Source: Paracoccaceae bacterium
GTDB lineage: Bacteria > Pseudomonadota > Alphaproteobacteria > Rhodobacterales > Rhodobacteraceae
Assembly (NCBI GenBank): GCA_024742455.1
Contig: JANSYL010000005.1
Location: forward strand, 1 to 64,000
Length of the DNA stretch: 64,000 nt
Direction of reading: 5' to 3'
In this document: positions 8,337-17,553 of the stretch, piece by piece
Position numbering within the stretch: the stretch's first letter is position 1
How the letters are laid out: each line of letters begins with the position of its first letter
Notes under the pieces: generated by a model
The model's database searches: none
Told to the model about the DNA's origin: nothing
What the model saw: only the letters and a program-made list of their open reading frames with translations
Made by a program: the position numbers and the translations under genes

Positions 8337-9863
8337 ATGCTCGAAGGTATCATGATCGGCCTGCAGGCGGCCTTTTCGATCCAGAACCTGCTCATGGTCA
8401 TCGCGGGCTGCCTGATCGGCACCTTCATCGGCATGTTGCCGGGGCTGGGCCCGATGTCGATCATCGCCATCATGATCCCGGTGGCGATCACGCTGGGCGA
8501 CCCGGCGGCGGCGCTGATCCTGCTGGCGGGCGTCTATTACGGGGCGATCTTCGGGGGGTCGACATCGTCGATCCTGCTGAACGCGCCGGGGGTCGCGGGG
8601 ACCGTGGCGACCAGTTTCGACGGCTACCCGATGGCCCGCAAGGGGCAGGCGGGCAAGGCCCTGACCATCGCCGCCGTGGCCAGTTTCGCGGGCGGAACGA
8701 TCGGCGCGGTCCTGTTGATGATCTTCGCGCCCGCGCTGTCATCGGTGGCACTTCTGTTCCATTCGGCGGAATATTTCGCGCTGATGGTCGTGGGCCTGTC
8801 GGCCATCGCCGCCTTTGCGGGCACCGGTCAGGTGGCCAAGGCGCTGATGATGACGATCCTAGGCCTGATCCTTGCCACGGTGGGCGAGGGGGCCTTGTTC
8901 AACATGCCGCGCTTCACGCTGGGGATGATGGACCTGCAATCGGGCATTTCCTTCATCACGCTGGCCATGGCGATGTTCGCCCTGCCCGAAGCGATGTTTC
9001 TTGTCCTCAACCCCGCGCGCGGCGGCAACGGGACCGAAGGGGGCGGAACGGGCAAGATCACGGGCCTGAGGTTTTCGCGCGAGGAGGGCAAGGCGATGCT
9101 TCCCGTGATCGGGCGGCAATCGGTGCAGGGGTTCTTCATCGGGGTGCTGCCGGGGGCGGGCGCGACCATCGCGTCCTTCCTGGGCTATGCGGTCGAACGC
9201 AACCTGGCCCCCGCCAAGGAGCAGAAGGAGTTCGGCAAGGGATCGGTCAAGGGGCTGGCCGCGCCCGAGACGGCCAACAACGCCGCCTGCACCGGGTCTT
9301 TCGTGCCGCTTCTGACGCTGGGCATACCGGGGTCAGGGACCACGGCGATCCTGCTGGGGGCGCTGATCGCGCTGAACGTGACGCCGGGCCCGCGCCTGAT
9401 GACCGATACGCCCGAGATTTTCTGGGCGGTCATCATCTCGATGTTCATCGGCAATCTCGTGCTGCTGGTCCTGAACCTGCCGCTGATCCCCTATATCGCC
9501 AAGATCCTGTCGATCCCGCGCAATTACCTGATCCCCTTCATCCTCTTCTTCACGCTGGTGGGGGCCTATATCGGGCAGAACAACGCGACCGAGCTTCTGA
9601 TCCTCGTCGGGCTGGGCGTGGTGGCCACGATCCTGCGCTTTGCCGATTACCCGCTGGCCCCGCTTTTGATCGGGTTCATCCTGGGCACCATGCTCGAAGA
9701 CAATTTCGCGCGCTCCATGCAGCTTTACCGGGGGCTCGATTTCATCATCGAGCGGCCGATGACGCTGGCGCTGCTGGTGCTGGCGCTGCTGCTTGTGCTT
9801 CTGCCCAGCTATCGGGCGCGGCGCGCGCGGCGGCGGGCGATGGGGGTCGCGGATGGCGACTGA
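8337..9863 (+). CDS. tctA: Tripartite tricarboxylate transporter, large permease TctA
   Basis: A 508-residue polytopic protein with the TctA hallmarks: an early GTFIGMLPGLGPMSII segment, YYGAIFGGSTSSILLN, and FVPLLTLGIPGSGTTA in the second half, the last two being mirrored halves of the transport core. About 11-12 hydrophobic helices are visible. It moves the ligand delivered by TctC across the inner membrane, driven by an ion gradient. The 3' end overlaps the CoA transferase gene by 11 bases, so transport and metabolism are in one operon. Confidence 0.93.
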   Translation: MLEGIMIGLQAAFSIQNLLMVIAGCLIGTFIGMLPGLGPMSIIAIMIPVAITLGDPAAALILLAGVYYGAIFGGSTSSILLNAPGVAGTVATSFDGYPMARKGQAGKALTIAAVASFAGGTIGAVLLMIFAPALSSVALLFHSAEYFALMVVGLSAIAAFAGTGQVAKALMMTILGLILATVGEGALFNMPRFTLGMMDLQSGISFITLAMAMFALPEAMFLVLNPARGGNGTEGGGTGKITGLRFSREEGKAMLPVIGRQSVQGFFIGVLPGAGATIASFLGYAVERNLAPAKEQKEFGKGSVKGLAAPETANNAACTGSFVPLLTLGIPGSGTTAILLGALIALNVTPGPRLMTDTPEIFWAVIISMFIGNLVLLVLNLPLIPYIAKILSIPRNYLIPFILFFTLVGAYIGQNNATELLILVGLGVVATILRFADYPLAPLLIGFILGTMLEDNFARSMQLYRGLDFIIERPMTLALLVLALLLVLLPSYRARRARRRAMGVADGD

Positions 9864-11064
9864 ACCGGGGTCGCCCGCGCCCCTTGCGGGGGTGCGGGTG
9901 CTCGACCTGACGAATGTGCTGGCCGGACCCTTCGCCTGCCACCAGCTGGCGCATCTGGGCGCCGAGGTCATCAAGGTCGAGGCGGTGGGGCGCGGCGACC
10001 TGGCGCGCAACCTGGGCGCCGATGCAGAGCTGTCGGCGCGCGGCATGGGCATCAGCTTTCTGGCACAGAACGCCGGGAAGAAATCGTTGACGCTGAACCT
10101 AAAGGACGCGCGCGGCAAGGAGGCGCTGAAGCGGCTGGTGGCCCGCGCCGATGTTCTGGTGGAAAATTTTCGCCCCGGCGTGATGGACCGGCTGGGCCTT
10201 GGCTATGCCGCGCTCAGGGCCGAGAACGCGGGTTTGATCTATTGCGCGATCTCTGGGTTCGGGCAGGACGGGCCCTGGGCCGACCGGCCCGCCTATGACC
10301 AGATCGTGCAGGGCGCCTCGGGCGTGATGTCGATCACCGGCGACGCCGACAGCGCGCCCTTGCGCGTGGGATACCCGCTGGCCGACACGGTGGGGGGGCT
10401 GACCGCCGCCATGATGATCGCGGCCGCGCTGAACGCCCCGCGCCGCGGCGCGTTCATCGATGTGTCGATGATGGAGGCGGTTCTGGCGACGATGGGATGG
10501 GTCGTGTCGAATTACCTGGTGGGCGGGGTGGAGCCGCGCCCGAACGGCAACGAAAACCCCACATCGGCCCCCTCGGGGACCTTCCGATGCGCCGACGGCC
10601 TGATCAACATCGCCGCCAACAAGGACGAACAATGGCTGGCGCTTGCCCGCCACCTGGGCCGCGCGGACCTGATCGACCGGCCCGATTACGCCACGCGCGA
10701 GGACCGCAAGACCAACCGGCTGCGCCTGCGCGCCGAGCTTGAGACGGTTCTGGTCACGCGGCCCGCGCGCGACTGGGCGCGCGAGCTGAACGGGCTGGGC
10801 GTGCCGGCGGGGGCCGTCCTGTCCGTGCCCGAGACCCTTGCCCATCCGCAGGTGGCCGGGCGCGATTTTCTTGCCCGGTTTGATGACGCCCCCGGCGTGG
10901 GCCGCGCCATCGACCTGGTGCGGATCGGCGCGATGATCGATGGCAGCCGCCCCTCGGTCACCAGCCCGCCGCCGGTGCTGGGCGCCGATACGGCGGCGAT
11001 CCTCGGCGATCTGGGCTACGGTGCGGACGAGATCGAGACCCTGCGCGCGGAGGGCGTGATTTGA
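9853..11064 (+). CDS. Family III CoA transferase (CaiB/BaiF)
   Basis: A 403-residue enzyme with family III features: PLAGVRVLDLTNVLAGP at the N-terminus, HLGAEVIKVE, and the catalytic aspartate expected at about D149 (AYDQIVQGASG). Such enzymes move CoA between carboxylates. The start at 9853 overlaps the end of tctA. The next gene is a citrate-synthase-like lyase, so this protein probably makes the CoA thioester of the imported tricarboxylate (citryl-, citramalyl- or methylcitryl-CoA). That substrate is inferred only from context. Confidence 0.85.
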   Translation: MATEPGSPAPLAGVRVLDLTNVLAGPFACHQLAHLGAEVIKVEAVGRGDLARNLGADAELSARGMGISFLAQNAGKKSLTLNLKDARGKEALKRLVARADVLVENFRPGVMDRLGLGYAALRAENAGLIYCAISGFGQDGPWADRPAYDQIVQGASGVMSITGDADSAPLRVGYPLADTVGGLTAAMMIAAALNAPRRGAFIDVSMMEAVLATMGWVVSNYLVGGVEPRPNGNENPTSAPSGTFRCADGLINIAANKDEQWLALARHLGRADLIDRPDYATREDRKTNRLRLRAELETVLVTRPARDWARELNGLGVPAGAVLSVPETLAHPQVAGRDFLARFDDAPGVGRAIDLVRIGAMIDGSRPSVTSPPPVLGADTAAILGDLGYGADEIETLRAEGVI

Positions 11065-11840
11065 CCGACCGCAATGATGTTTCGGATTGGTGGCACACCG
11101 CGATCATCGACATGGAACCGGGGCGCATCGCGTTGCGGGGGCGTCCGGTGCAAGAGCTGATCGGCGGCATCGGCTTCGCCCCGATGATCTGGCTGATGGT
11201 GACCGGCGAGGAGATTACCGGCGCCCGCGCGGACCTATTCGAGGCGGCGCTGGTGGCGGCGGTGGATCACGGGCCGCAGGCGCCCTCGATCGCGGCGGCT
11301 CGGATGGCCGCGACCTGCGGCATCGGCCTGCAATCGGCGATGGCGACAGGGCTCAACATGCTGGGCGACGTGCATGGCGGGGCGGGCGAACAGGCGGTGG
11401 AGATGTATCGCGCCGTCGAAGGGGCCGGGCCTGCCGGGCTTGGCGCGGCGCTTGATGCCTGGCGGAAGGCGCGGGGACCCTACCTGCCGGGCTTCGGTCA
11501 CCGGTTCCACAAACCCGTCGATCCGCGCGCGCCGCGGCTTTTGGCACTTGTCGATCAGGCGGCCGAGGCGGGCGCGGTGCCCGGTGCCTATGCCGCGATC
11601 GGGCGGGCGATCGAGGCACATCTGGCCGCCGAACGCGGCAAGCCCGTGCCGATGAATATCGACGGCGCCACGGCGGTGATCTATGCCGAGCTTGGCTGTC
11701 CGCCGCCGCTGGCGCGGGGGTTTTTCGGCCTGTCCCGTTCGGTGGGCATCCTGGCCCATGCCTGGGAACAGACCTGCCAGGGCGGACGCAACAAGGGGCC
11801 GACACCGCCCGCTTACAGATGGACCTATGACGGCGACTGA
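11061..11840 (+). CDS. Citrate-synthase-family lyase, probably citryl-CoA lyase
   Basis: A 259-residue protein keeping the catalytic half of citrate synthase: a histidine motif DVHGGAGEQA, GFGHRFHKPVDPRAPRL with the second histidine, and GLSRSVGILAHAWEQ near the end. It is much shorter than true citrate synthase (about 430 residues) and resembles short homologues annotated as citryl-CoA lyase. The likely start is TTG at 11061 overlapping the CoA transferase stop. With that transferase it could split an imported tricarboxylate to acetyl-CoA and an oxoacid without ATP-citrate lyase. The direction and substrate are inferred. Confidence 0.72.
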   Translation: MTDRNDVSDWWHTAIIDMEPGRIALRGRPVQELIGGIGFAPMIWLMVTGEEITGARADLFEAALVAAVDHGPQAPSIAAARMAATCGIGLQSAMATGLNMLGDVHGGAGEQAVEMYRAVEGAGPAGLGAALDAWRKARGPYLPGFGHRFHKPVDPRAPRLLALVDQAAEAGAVPGAYAAIGRAIEAHLAAERGKPVPMNIDGATAVIYAELGCPPPLARGFFGLSRSVGILAHAWEQTCQGGRNKGPTPPAYRWTYDGD

Positions 11841-12861
11841 CACCCTGCTGCGCGAGGTCCTGCCGACGCTTCTTATCGGCGCGGCGGGTGCTACGATCTT
11901 CTGGCTGGTCGGGTTCCCGGCGGCGGTGCTGACCGGGCCCGCGGCCGCCGTGTCGCTTGCCACGCTTCTGGGGCTGCGCACGGCGATCCCGCCGCTATTG
12001 CGTGACGCGGTTTTCCTCGTGCTCGGCCTGCAGATCGGCAGCACGGTCACCCCCGAGGTGATCGAGACGGCGCTTGCCTGGCCGGTGTCGCTGCTGATGC
12101 TGACGGCAACGCTGATCGTCGTGCTGCAAAGCGCGCGCGCGGTGCTCAGGCGGGGGTTCGGCTATGACCGGATGACCGCGCTTCTGGCGGCGACGCCGGG
12201 GCATCTGAGCTATGTGCTGGGCCTGTCCACGGATCTTGCCGCCGACGTGCCGCGCGTTGCACTGGTGCAGTCGGTGCGGGTTCTGATGCTGACGCTGCTC
12301 GTTCCGGTGCTGATCGCGCTCTGGGGGGTCGAGGGCACGGCACAGCTGGCCGACCGGGGCGAAAGCTCGGCCCTGTCGCTGGCGGTGCTGTTTCCGCTGG
12401 CGCTGGGCCTCGGGCTGATCTTCAGGCGCCTGTCGATCCCGGCGCCGCTGCTGCTTGGGGCGATGGCAGTCTCGGCGATCGGGCATGGCAGCGACCTGAC
12501 GCCGGGGGCGATGCCCGCATGGATGACGGTGGTGGCCTTCGTCTGCATGGGCGCGTTGATCGGCACGCGGTTCCGGGGGCTGGACCGGCGGGGGCTGGGG
12601 GCCGCGTTCCTTGCCGGTGTCGTCACGACGCTGATCGCCTGCGCGGTGGCGGCGGCGGGTGCGTGGCTTGCCGGGGGGCTGGTCGGCCTGCCGCCCGCCG
12701 CGCTGTTGCTGGCCTTTGCGCCGGGCGGCGTCGAGGTCATGGCCGCCATCGCCATCGAGACGGGTCTGGAACCCGCCTTTGTCGCGGCCCATCACGTGTT
12801 CCGCCTTGTCGTGCTGACGGTGCTGGTGCCGATCCTGATCGCTCGGGTGCGGGATGGCTGA
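11827..12861 (+). CDS. AbrB-family membrane protein (duplicated 4-5 TM unit)
   Basis: A 344-residue very hydrophobic protein with two homologous halves, each ending in a GG-rich helix pair. This is the AbrB/putative ammonia-monooxygenase-regulator family often found with TctABC genes. The start at 11827 overlaps the lyase gene by 14 bases, so it belongs to the tct operon. A transport role (for example export of a product) is plausible but unproven. No terminator is obvious after it. Confidence 0.75.
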   Translation: MTATDTLLREVLPTLLIGAAGATIFWLVGFPAAVLTGPAAAVSLATLLGLRTAIPPLLRDAVFLVLGLQIGSTVTPEVIETALAWPVSLLMLTATLIVVLQSARAVLRRGFGYDRMTALLAATPGHLSYVLGLSTDLAADVPRVALVQSVRVLMLTLLVPVLIALWGVEGTAQLADRGESSALSLAVLFPLALGLGLIFRRLSIPAPLLLGAMAVSAIGHGSDLTPGAMPAWMTVVAFVCMGALIGTRFRGLDRRGLGAAFLAGVVTTLIACAVAAAGAWLAGGLVGLPPAALLLAFAPGGVEVMAAIAIETGLEPAFVAAHHVFRLVVLTVLVPILIARVRDG

Positions 12862-12987
12862 AGGGCGCCTGACGGCGGTTGGGGCAAGCACGGCCCGGGC
12901 CCGTCAACAAAGCGCCCAACGGATAGGCAGGGCGCTGGAAATCCCCGTTACCCGGTCGGCGCCGTTCTTGTCCGTTCCGCCACATCG

Positions 12988-13015
12988 TTGACTGACCGGG
13001 CGCCTCTGCTAGCGT
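12988..13015 (+). promoter_or_regulatory. Candidate sigma-70-type promoter for the pyrimidine operon
   Basis: In the roughly 300-base gap between the tct operon and the next gene, TTGACT (12988-12993) is followed after 16 bases by TAGCGT (13010-13015), a weak alphaproteobacterial -35/-10 pair. It would place transcription start about 135 bases before the M20 hydrolase gene. The rest of the gap shows no gene or strong repeat. The match is by eye only. Confidence 0.3.
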
Positions 13016-13159
13016 GGACGCGACGATCTGGCAAGACCGATGCCCGGTGGCTGCGGAACGCGTTGCGCTGGGCGCAGGCACCCGGGCCGGTTCGGCAGAG
13101 GGACGAAGGCGCGGTCTGCTGGCGTCGATGACCGTGCGCGAGACAGGAAGGACAGGACC

Positions 13160-14410
13160 ATGCCCGCCCCCGGCGAAAACATGAAGATCAATGGTGAGCG
13201 GTTGTGGGATAGCCTGATGGAAATGGCCCGGATCGGCCCCGGCATCGCGGGCGGCAACAACCGCCAGACCCTGACCGATGAAGACGCCGAGGGCCGCGCG
13301 CTGTTCCAGAAATGGTGCGAGGCGGCGGGGATGACGATGGGCGTCGACACGATGGGCAACATGTTCGCCCGCCGCGAAGGCACCGATCCCGATGCGCTGC
13401 CGGTCTATGTCGGGTCGCACCTGGATACGCAGCCCACGGGCGGGAAGTATGACGGCGTTCTGGGGGTGCTCGGGGGCCTGGAGATCATCCGGTCGCTCAA
13501 TGACCTCGGCATCAGGACGAAACACCCCATCGTGGTCACCAACTGGACCAACGAGGAAGGCACACGTTTTGCCCCCGCGATGCTGGCCTCGGGCGTTTTC
13601 GCGGGCAAGCATACGCAGGACTGGGCCTATGACCGGGTGGATGCCGCGGGCAAACGGTTCGGTGATGAGCTGAAGCGCATCGGCTGGGTCGGCGACGAAC
13701 CCGTGGGCCAGCGCAAGATGAAGGCGTTCTTCGAACTGCATATCGAGCAGGGCCCGATCCTCGAGGCCGAGGGAAAGGATATCGGCGTCGTCACCCACGG
13801 GCAGGGCCTGCGCTGGATCGAATGCACGGTGACGGGCAAGGAAAGCCATACCGGGTCCACGCCGATGCATATGCGCAAGAACGCGGGCCGGGGCCTGGCC
13901 CTGATCACCGAGCTGGTCCACGAGATCGCGATGAAGAACCAGCCCAACGCCGTGGGGGCCATCGGGCACATCGACGTCTACCCCAATTCCCGCAACATCA
14001 TCCCGGGCAAGGTCGTCTTCACCGTCGATATGCGGACGCATCTTCTGGACAAGCTGAACGGCATGGTCGACGAGTTCATGGCGCGTGCGCCGAAGCTTTG
14101 CGCCGAGATCGGGACGGAGTTTTCGGCCGAGATCGTGGGCCAGTTCGACCCGCCCGCCTTTGACGAGGCCTGCGTCGGTGCCGTGCGCGACGCGGCGGAG
14201 CGTCTCGGCTATTCCCACATGGATATCGTGTCCGGTGCCGGGCACGACGCCTGCTGGATCAACGACCTCTACCCGACCGCGATGATCATGACGCCCTGTG
14301 TCGACGGACTCAGCCATAACGAGGCGGAAGAGATCAGCCCCGAATGGGCCACGGCGGGCGCGAACGTGTTGTTCCACGCGGTGGTGGAGACGGCGGAGAT
14401 TGTGGCGTGA
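13160..14410 (+). CDS. Zn-dependent M20 amidohydrolase (beta-ureidopropionase / N-carbamoyl amino acid hydrolase)
   Basis: A 416-residue cytoplasmic enzyme of peptidase family M20. The metal-site motifs GSHLDTQPTGGKYDG, NWTNEEGTRF and ELHIEQGPILE, the dimerisation-domain KESHTGSTPM and a late GAGHDACWI are all present. These are the marks of N-carbamoyl-beta-alanine and N-carbamoyl-L-amino acid amidohydrolases. With the dihydropyrimidinase downstream it should do the last step of reductive pyrimidine (or hydantoin) breakdown, releasing beta-alanine or an amino acid, CO2 and ammonia. The start at 13160 follows AGGAAGGAC; the longer frame has no export signal. Confidence 0.88.
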   Translation: MPAPGENMKINGERLWDSLMEMARIGPGIAGGNNRQTLTDEDAEGRALFQKWCEAAGMTMGVDTMGNMFARREGTDPDALPVYVGSHLDTQPTGGKYDGVLGVLGGLEIIRSLNDLGIRTKHPIVVTNWTNEEGTRFAPAMLASGVFAGKHTQDWAYDRVDAAGKRFGDELKRIGWVGDEPVGQRKMKAFFELHIEQGPILEAEGKDIGVVTHGQGLRWIECTVTGKESHTGSTPMHMRKNAGRGLALITELVHEIAMKNQPNAVGAIGHIDVYPNSRNIIPGKVVFTVDMRTHLLDKLNGMVDEFMARAPKLCAEIGTEFSAEIVGQFDPPAFDEACVGAVRDAAERLGYSHMDIVSGAGHDACWINDLYPTAMIMTPCVDGLSHNEAEEISPEWATAGANVLFHAVVETAEIVA

Positions 14411-14453
14411 GGGGTGTTGCACTACATTTTCCGCAAGGGAAACGGAGTCACCC

Positions 14454-14675
14454 ATGGCTGACAACGTCACGAACGAGTTGCTTTTGGAGCATCTCAAGAA
14501 GATCCAGGTCACCCAGGCCCAGCACACGCGGTTTCATCAGGAAACCCGTGAACGGCTCAGCACGCTCGAACTGCAATATGCGTCCATCTCGCGGCGGGTG
14601 GACCGCATCGATGATCAGGTCGAGAGGATCAATCGGCGGCTCGACATCTCCGACGCCCCTGTTGCCGGCGAATAA
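14454..14675 (+). CDS. Small coiled-coil protein, unknown function
   Basis: A 73-residue protein (starting MADNVTNELLLEHLKKIQ) made mostly of charged heptads (RLSTLELQY, RVDRIDDQVERINRRL), predicted to be a coiled coil. It sits between the M20 hydrolase and dihydropyrimidinase genes and is probably co-transcribed. Short proteins of this kind with no enzymatic motif are widespread in the family. No role in the pathway can be derived from sequence. Confidence 0.7.
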   Translation: MADNVTNELLLEHLKKIQVTQAQHTRFHQETRERLSTLELQYASISRRVDRIDDQVERINRRLDISDAPVAGE

Positions 14676-14753
14676 GACGTTCCAACCTATTGAAATTGTT
14701 CGATCATGTAACCGCCACGCCCCCGCGCGCTGGCGCCCAGTGGAGGTATGCGC

Positions 14754-16208
14754 ATGAGCAAAGTCATCAAGGGCGGCACCGTCGTCACCGCCGATCTGTC
14801 CTACAAGGCCGATGTCCTGGTCGAAAACGGCATGATCACCGAGATCGGGCCGGACCTGAAGGGCGATGAGGTTCTGGATGCCACCGGCTGCTACGTGATG
14901 CCCGGCGGGATCGACCCGCATGTGCATCTGGAGATGCCCTTCATGGGCACTTATTCCTCGGACGATTTCGAAAGCGGCACCCGCGCGGCACTTGCGGGCG
15001 GGACCACGATGGTGGTCGATTTCTGCCTGCCCAACCAGGGCGAAAGCCTGTTCGACGCGCTGAAGCGGTGGGACAACAAATCGACCCGCGCGAATTGCGA
15101 TTACTCCTTCCACATGGCGGTGACCTGGTGGGGTGAGCAGGTCTTCAACGATATGGAAGGCGTGGTGCGCGACCGGGGGATCAACACGTTCAAGCATTTC
15201 CTCGCCTACAAGGGCGCGTTGATGGTGAACGACGATGAACTGTTCGCCTCCTTCAACCGCCTGTCGGAACTGGGGGCGACGGCGCTGGTTCATGCCGAGA
15301 ACGGCGACGTGGTGGCGGAACTGACCGCGAAACTGCTGGCCGAGGGGAACACGGGGCCCGAGGGGCATGCCTATTCGCGTCCATCCCAGGTTGAAGGTGA
15401 GGCCACCAACCGCGCCATCATGATCGCCGACATGGCCGGTGTGCCGCTTTATGTCGTCCATGTCTCCTGCGAGGAGGCGCATGAGGCGATCCGTCGTGCG
15501 AAAGCCGAAGGAAAGCGGGTGTGGGGTGAGCCGCTGATCCAGCACCTGACACTGGATGAAAGCGAATATTTCCACGACGACTGGGACCATGCCGCCCGCC
15601 GCGTCATGTCGCCCCCCTTCCGCAACAAGAAGCACCAGGACAGCCTGTGGAACGGGCTGATGTCAGGCTCGCTCAGCGTGGTGGCGACGGATCATTGCGC
15701 CTTCACCACCGAACAGAAACGGACGGGCGTGGGCGATTTCTCGAAGATCCCCAATGGCACGGGCGGGCTGGAGGACCGGATGCCGATGCTCTGGACCCAT
15801 GGGGTGGCGACCGGGCGGCTGACGCCCAATGAATTCGTGGCCGTCACTTCAACCAACATCGCCAAGATATTGAATTGTTATCCGAAAAAAGGTGCGGTGC
15901 TGGTCGGGGCGGATGCCGATCTGGTGGTGTGGGACCCGGACAAGACCAAGACCATCACCGCCGGAACGCAGCAATCGGCGATCGATTACAATGTCTTCGA
16001 GGGCAAGGAGGTGAAGGGCCTGCCGCGCTTTACCCTGACGCGGGGGCAGGTCGCGATCCATGATGGCGAGGTGCGGACGCAGGAAGGGCACGGGAAATTC
16101 GTTGCGCGGGAACCCAATGCGACGGTGAACCGGGCGCTTTCCACCTGGAAGGAACTGACCGCGCCGCAGCCCGTGCAGCGCAGCGGCATTCCCGTGACCG
16201 GGGTCTGA
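14754..16208 (+). CDS. hydA: Dihydropyrimidinase / D-hydantoinase
   Basis: A 484-residue cyclic amidohydrolase. Metal ligands are visible as DPHVHLEM (HxH), the carboxylated lysine in FLAYKGALM, ALVHAENGD, YVVHVSCEEA and VVATDHCAF. It opens 5,6-dihydrouracil or dihydrothymine (or hydantoins) to the N-carbamoyl acid used by the upstream M20 enzyme. The start at 14754 is chosen because the GGAGG at 14742-14746 is too close to the ATG at 14748. The next gene, an ABC ATPase, follows after 7 bases. No dihydropyrimidine dehydrogenase is in this window, so that first step must be elsewhere or the substrate arrives reduced. Confidence 0.92.
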   Translation: MSKVIKGGTVVTADLSYKADVLVENGMITEIGPDLKGDEVLDATGCYVMPGGIDPHVHLEMPFMGTYSSDDFESGTRAALAGGTTMVVDFCLPNQGESLFDALKRWDNKSTRANCDYSFHMAVTWWGEQVFNDMEGVVRDRGINTFKHFLAYKGALMVNDDELFASFNRLSELGATALVHAENGDVVAELTAKLLAEGNTGPEGHAYSRPSQVEGEATNRAIMIADMAGVPLYVVHVSCEEAHEAIRRAKAEGKRVWGEPLIQHLTLDESEYFHDDWDHAARRVMSPPFRNKKHQDSLWNGLMSGSLSVVATDHCAFTTEQKRTGVGDFSKIPNGTGGLEDRMPMLWTHGVATGRLTPNEFVAVTSTNIAKILNCYPKKGAVLVGADADLVVWDPDKTKTITAGTQQSAIDYNVFEGKEVKGLPRFTLTRGQVAIHDGEVRTQEGHGKFVAREPNATVNRALSTWKELTAPQPVQRSGIPVTGV

Positions 16209-16215
16209 GGCGCGG

Positions 16216-17055
16216 ATGCTGAACCAGGAACAGATCGACGGGTTCGCCGACCCCGGTGAGCCTGCGCCGGCGCAGGCCGCGCCGGTCATCGCGGCGCGGA
16301 ACGTGTCGCTGACGTTCCAGACCGATGACGGCCCGGTTCATGCCCTGAAGGACGTGAACCTGACCATCGGCAAGGGCGAGTTCGTCAGTTTCATCGGCCC
16401 CTCGGGCTGCGGGAAGACGACGCTGTTGCGCGCCATCGCGGCGCTGGAGCATCCGACGGGTGGCACGCTGACGGTCAACGGCCTGACCCCGGACGAGGCG
16501 CGGCGGCAGCTGGCCTATGGCTACGTGTTCCAGGCTGCGGGTCTGTATCCGTGGCGCACCATCGAGAAGAACATCAAATTACCCCTTGAAATCATGGGCT
16601 TCGACCGTGCGGAGCGCGACCGGCGGGCCGAGGCGGTGCTGAAGCTGGTGGAGCTTGACGGGTTCGGGGGGAAATATCCCTGGCAGTTGTCGGGGGGGAT
16701 GCAGCAACGCGCCTCGATCGCGCGGGCGCTGGCCTTCGATGCCGATATCCTTCTGATGGACGAACCCTTCGGCGCGCTCGACGAAATCGTGCGCGACCAC
16801 CTCAACGAACAGCTTCTGGCGCTGTGGGCGCGGACGGAAAAGACGATCTGTTTCGTCACGCATTCGATCCCGGAAGCGGTGTATCTGTCGACGAAGATCG
16901 TGGTGATGAGCCCGCGTCCGGGCCGGATCACGGATGTGATCGACAGCCATCTGCCCGCCGAGCGCCCACTGGATATCCGCGACACGCCGGAGTTTCTGGA
17001 GATCGCGCACCGGGTCCGCGAGGGGCTGCGGGCAGGGCATGCCTATGAGGATTGA
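16216..17055 (+). CDS. ABC transporter ATPase, NitT/TauT type
   Basis: A 279-residue ATPase with Walker A GPSGCGKTTLL, Q-loop, signature LSGGMQQRASIARAL, Walker B ILLMDEPFGALDE and switch histidine (FVTHSIPEAV). This is the SsuB/TauB/NrtD group that drives import of small organic anions or pyrimidine-like ligands. It has an N-terminal extension of about 20 residues. It is coupled to hydA and serves the two permeases and binding protein that follow. Confidence 0.92.
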   Translation: MLNQEQIDGFADPGEPAPAQAAPVIAARNVSLTFQTDDGPVHALKDVNLTIGKGEFVSFIGPSGCGKTTLLRAIAALEHPTGGTLTVNGLTPDEARRQLAYGYVFQAAGLYPWRTIEKNIKLPLEIMGFDRAERDRRAEAVLKLVELDGFGGKYPWQLSGGMQQRASIARALAFDADILLMDEPFGALDEIVRDHLNEQLLALWARTEKTICFVTHSIPEAVYLSTKIVVMSPRPGRITDVIDSHLPAERPLDIRDTPEFLEIAHRVREGLRAGHAYED

Positions 17056-17210
17056 GCGCGCGGTCATGGCTGTCACACCCCGTGCACATCGCGTGCACAG
17101 CCCGTGCATACGTCTGGCCGATTGCGACGTCGCCACAGGTCGCAATCCGGCGCGCGTGCAGACGCGGTCGCCGGTAAGACCCGTTCCGGCAAGCGACAGG
17201 GACCGGGGCG

Positions 17211-17543
17211 ATGAGTGGGGCATTCTTTGCGTGGCTGGGCGCCGCGATGGTCATCTTCCTGAGCGCCAGCACGGCGCTGCGCGCCTATGTGGCGGGGCCC
17301 AGGCCCGTGCTGCTGATCGGGGCGCTGGTTCTCTACACGCTGGGCAACCTCATCATGGTGCGGCTGATGCGCGAGACCGGCATGGCGGTCGCGATCTCGA
17401 TTTCCGCGGTGCTGCAGCTTGTCCTGGCCGCGGGCGTGGGGATCGCGCTGTTCGGGGAACGCCCGGGCCTTTTGCAATCGGCCGGTCTGATCCTTGGTGT
17501 GGTTGCGGTTGCGTTGATCGTATGGCCGACACGCCCCGGCTGA
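17211..17543 (+). CDS. Small four-helix membrane protein, SMR/EamA-like
   Basis: A 110-residue protein with four hydrophobic helices and the last-helix pattern FGERPGLLQSAGLILGVVAVALI, resembling half-sized drug/metabolite transporters (SMR/EamA). The conserved glutamate of multidrug SMR proteins is not evident in helix 1, so drug efflux is doubtful. It sits inside the ABC importer operon, between ATPase and permease genes, with its stop 8 bases before the permease start. A channel for a pathway product or a by-product is possible. Confidence 0.72.
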   Translation: MSGAFFAWLGAAMVIFLSASTALRAYVAGPRPVLLIGALVLYTLGNLIMVRLMRETGMAVAISISAVLQLVLAAGVGIALFGERPGLLQSAGLILGVVAVALIVWPTRPG

Positions 17544-17553
17544 GGGCGGCGGC

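Noticed and set aside
12737-14527. 596-codon bottom-strand frame over the M20 hydrolase
   Set aside because: Antisense shadow; the top-strand enzyme has all metal-site motifs.
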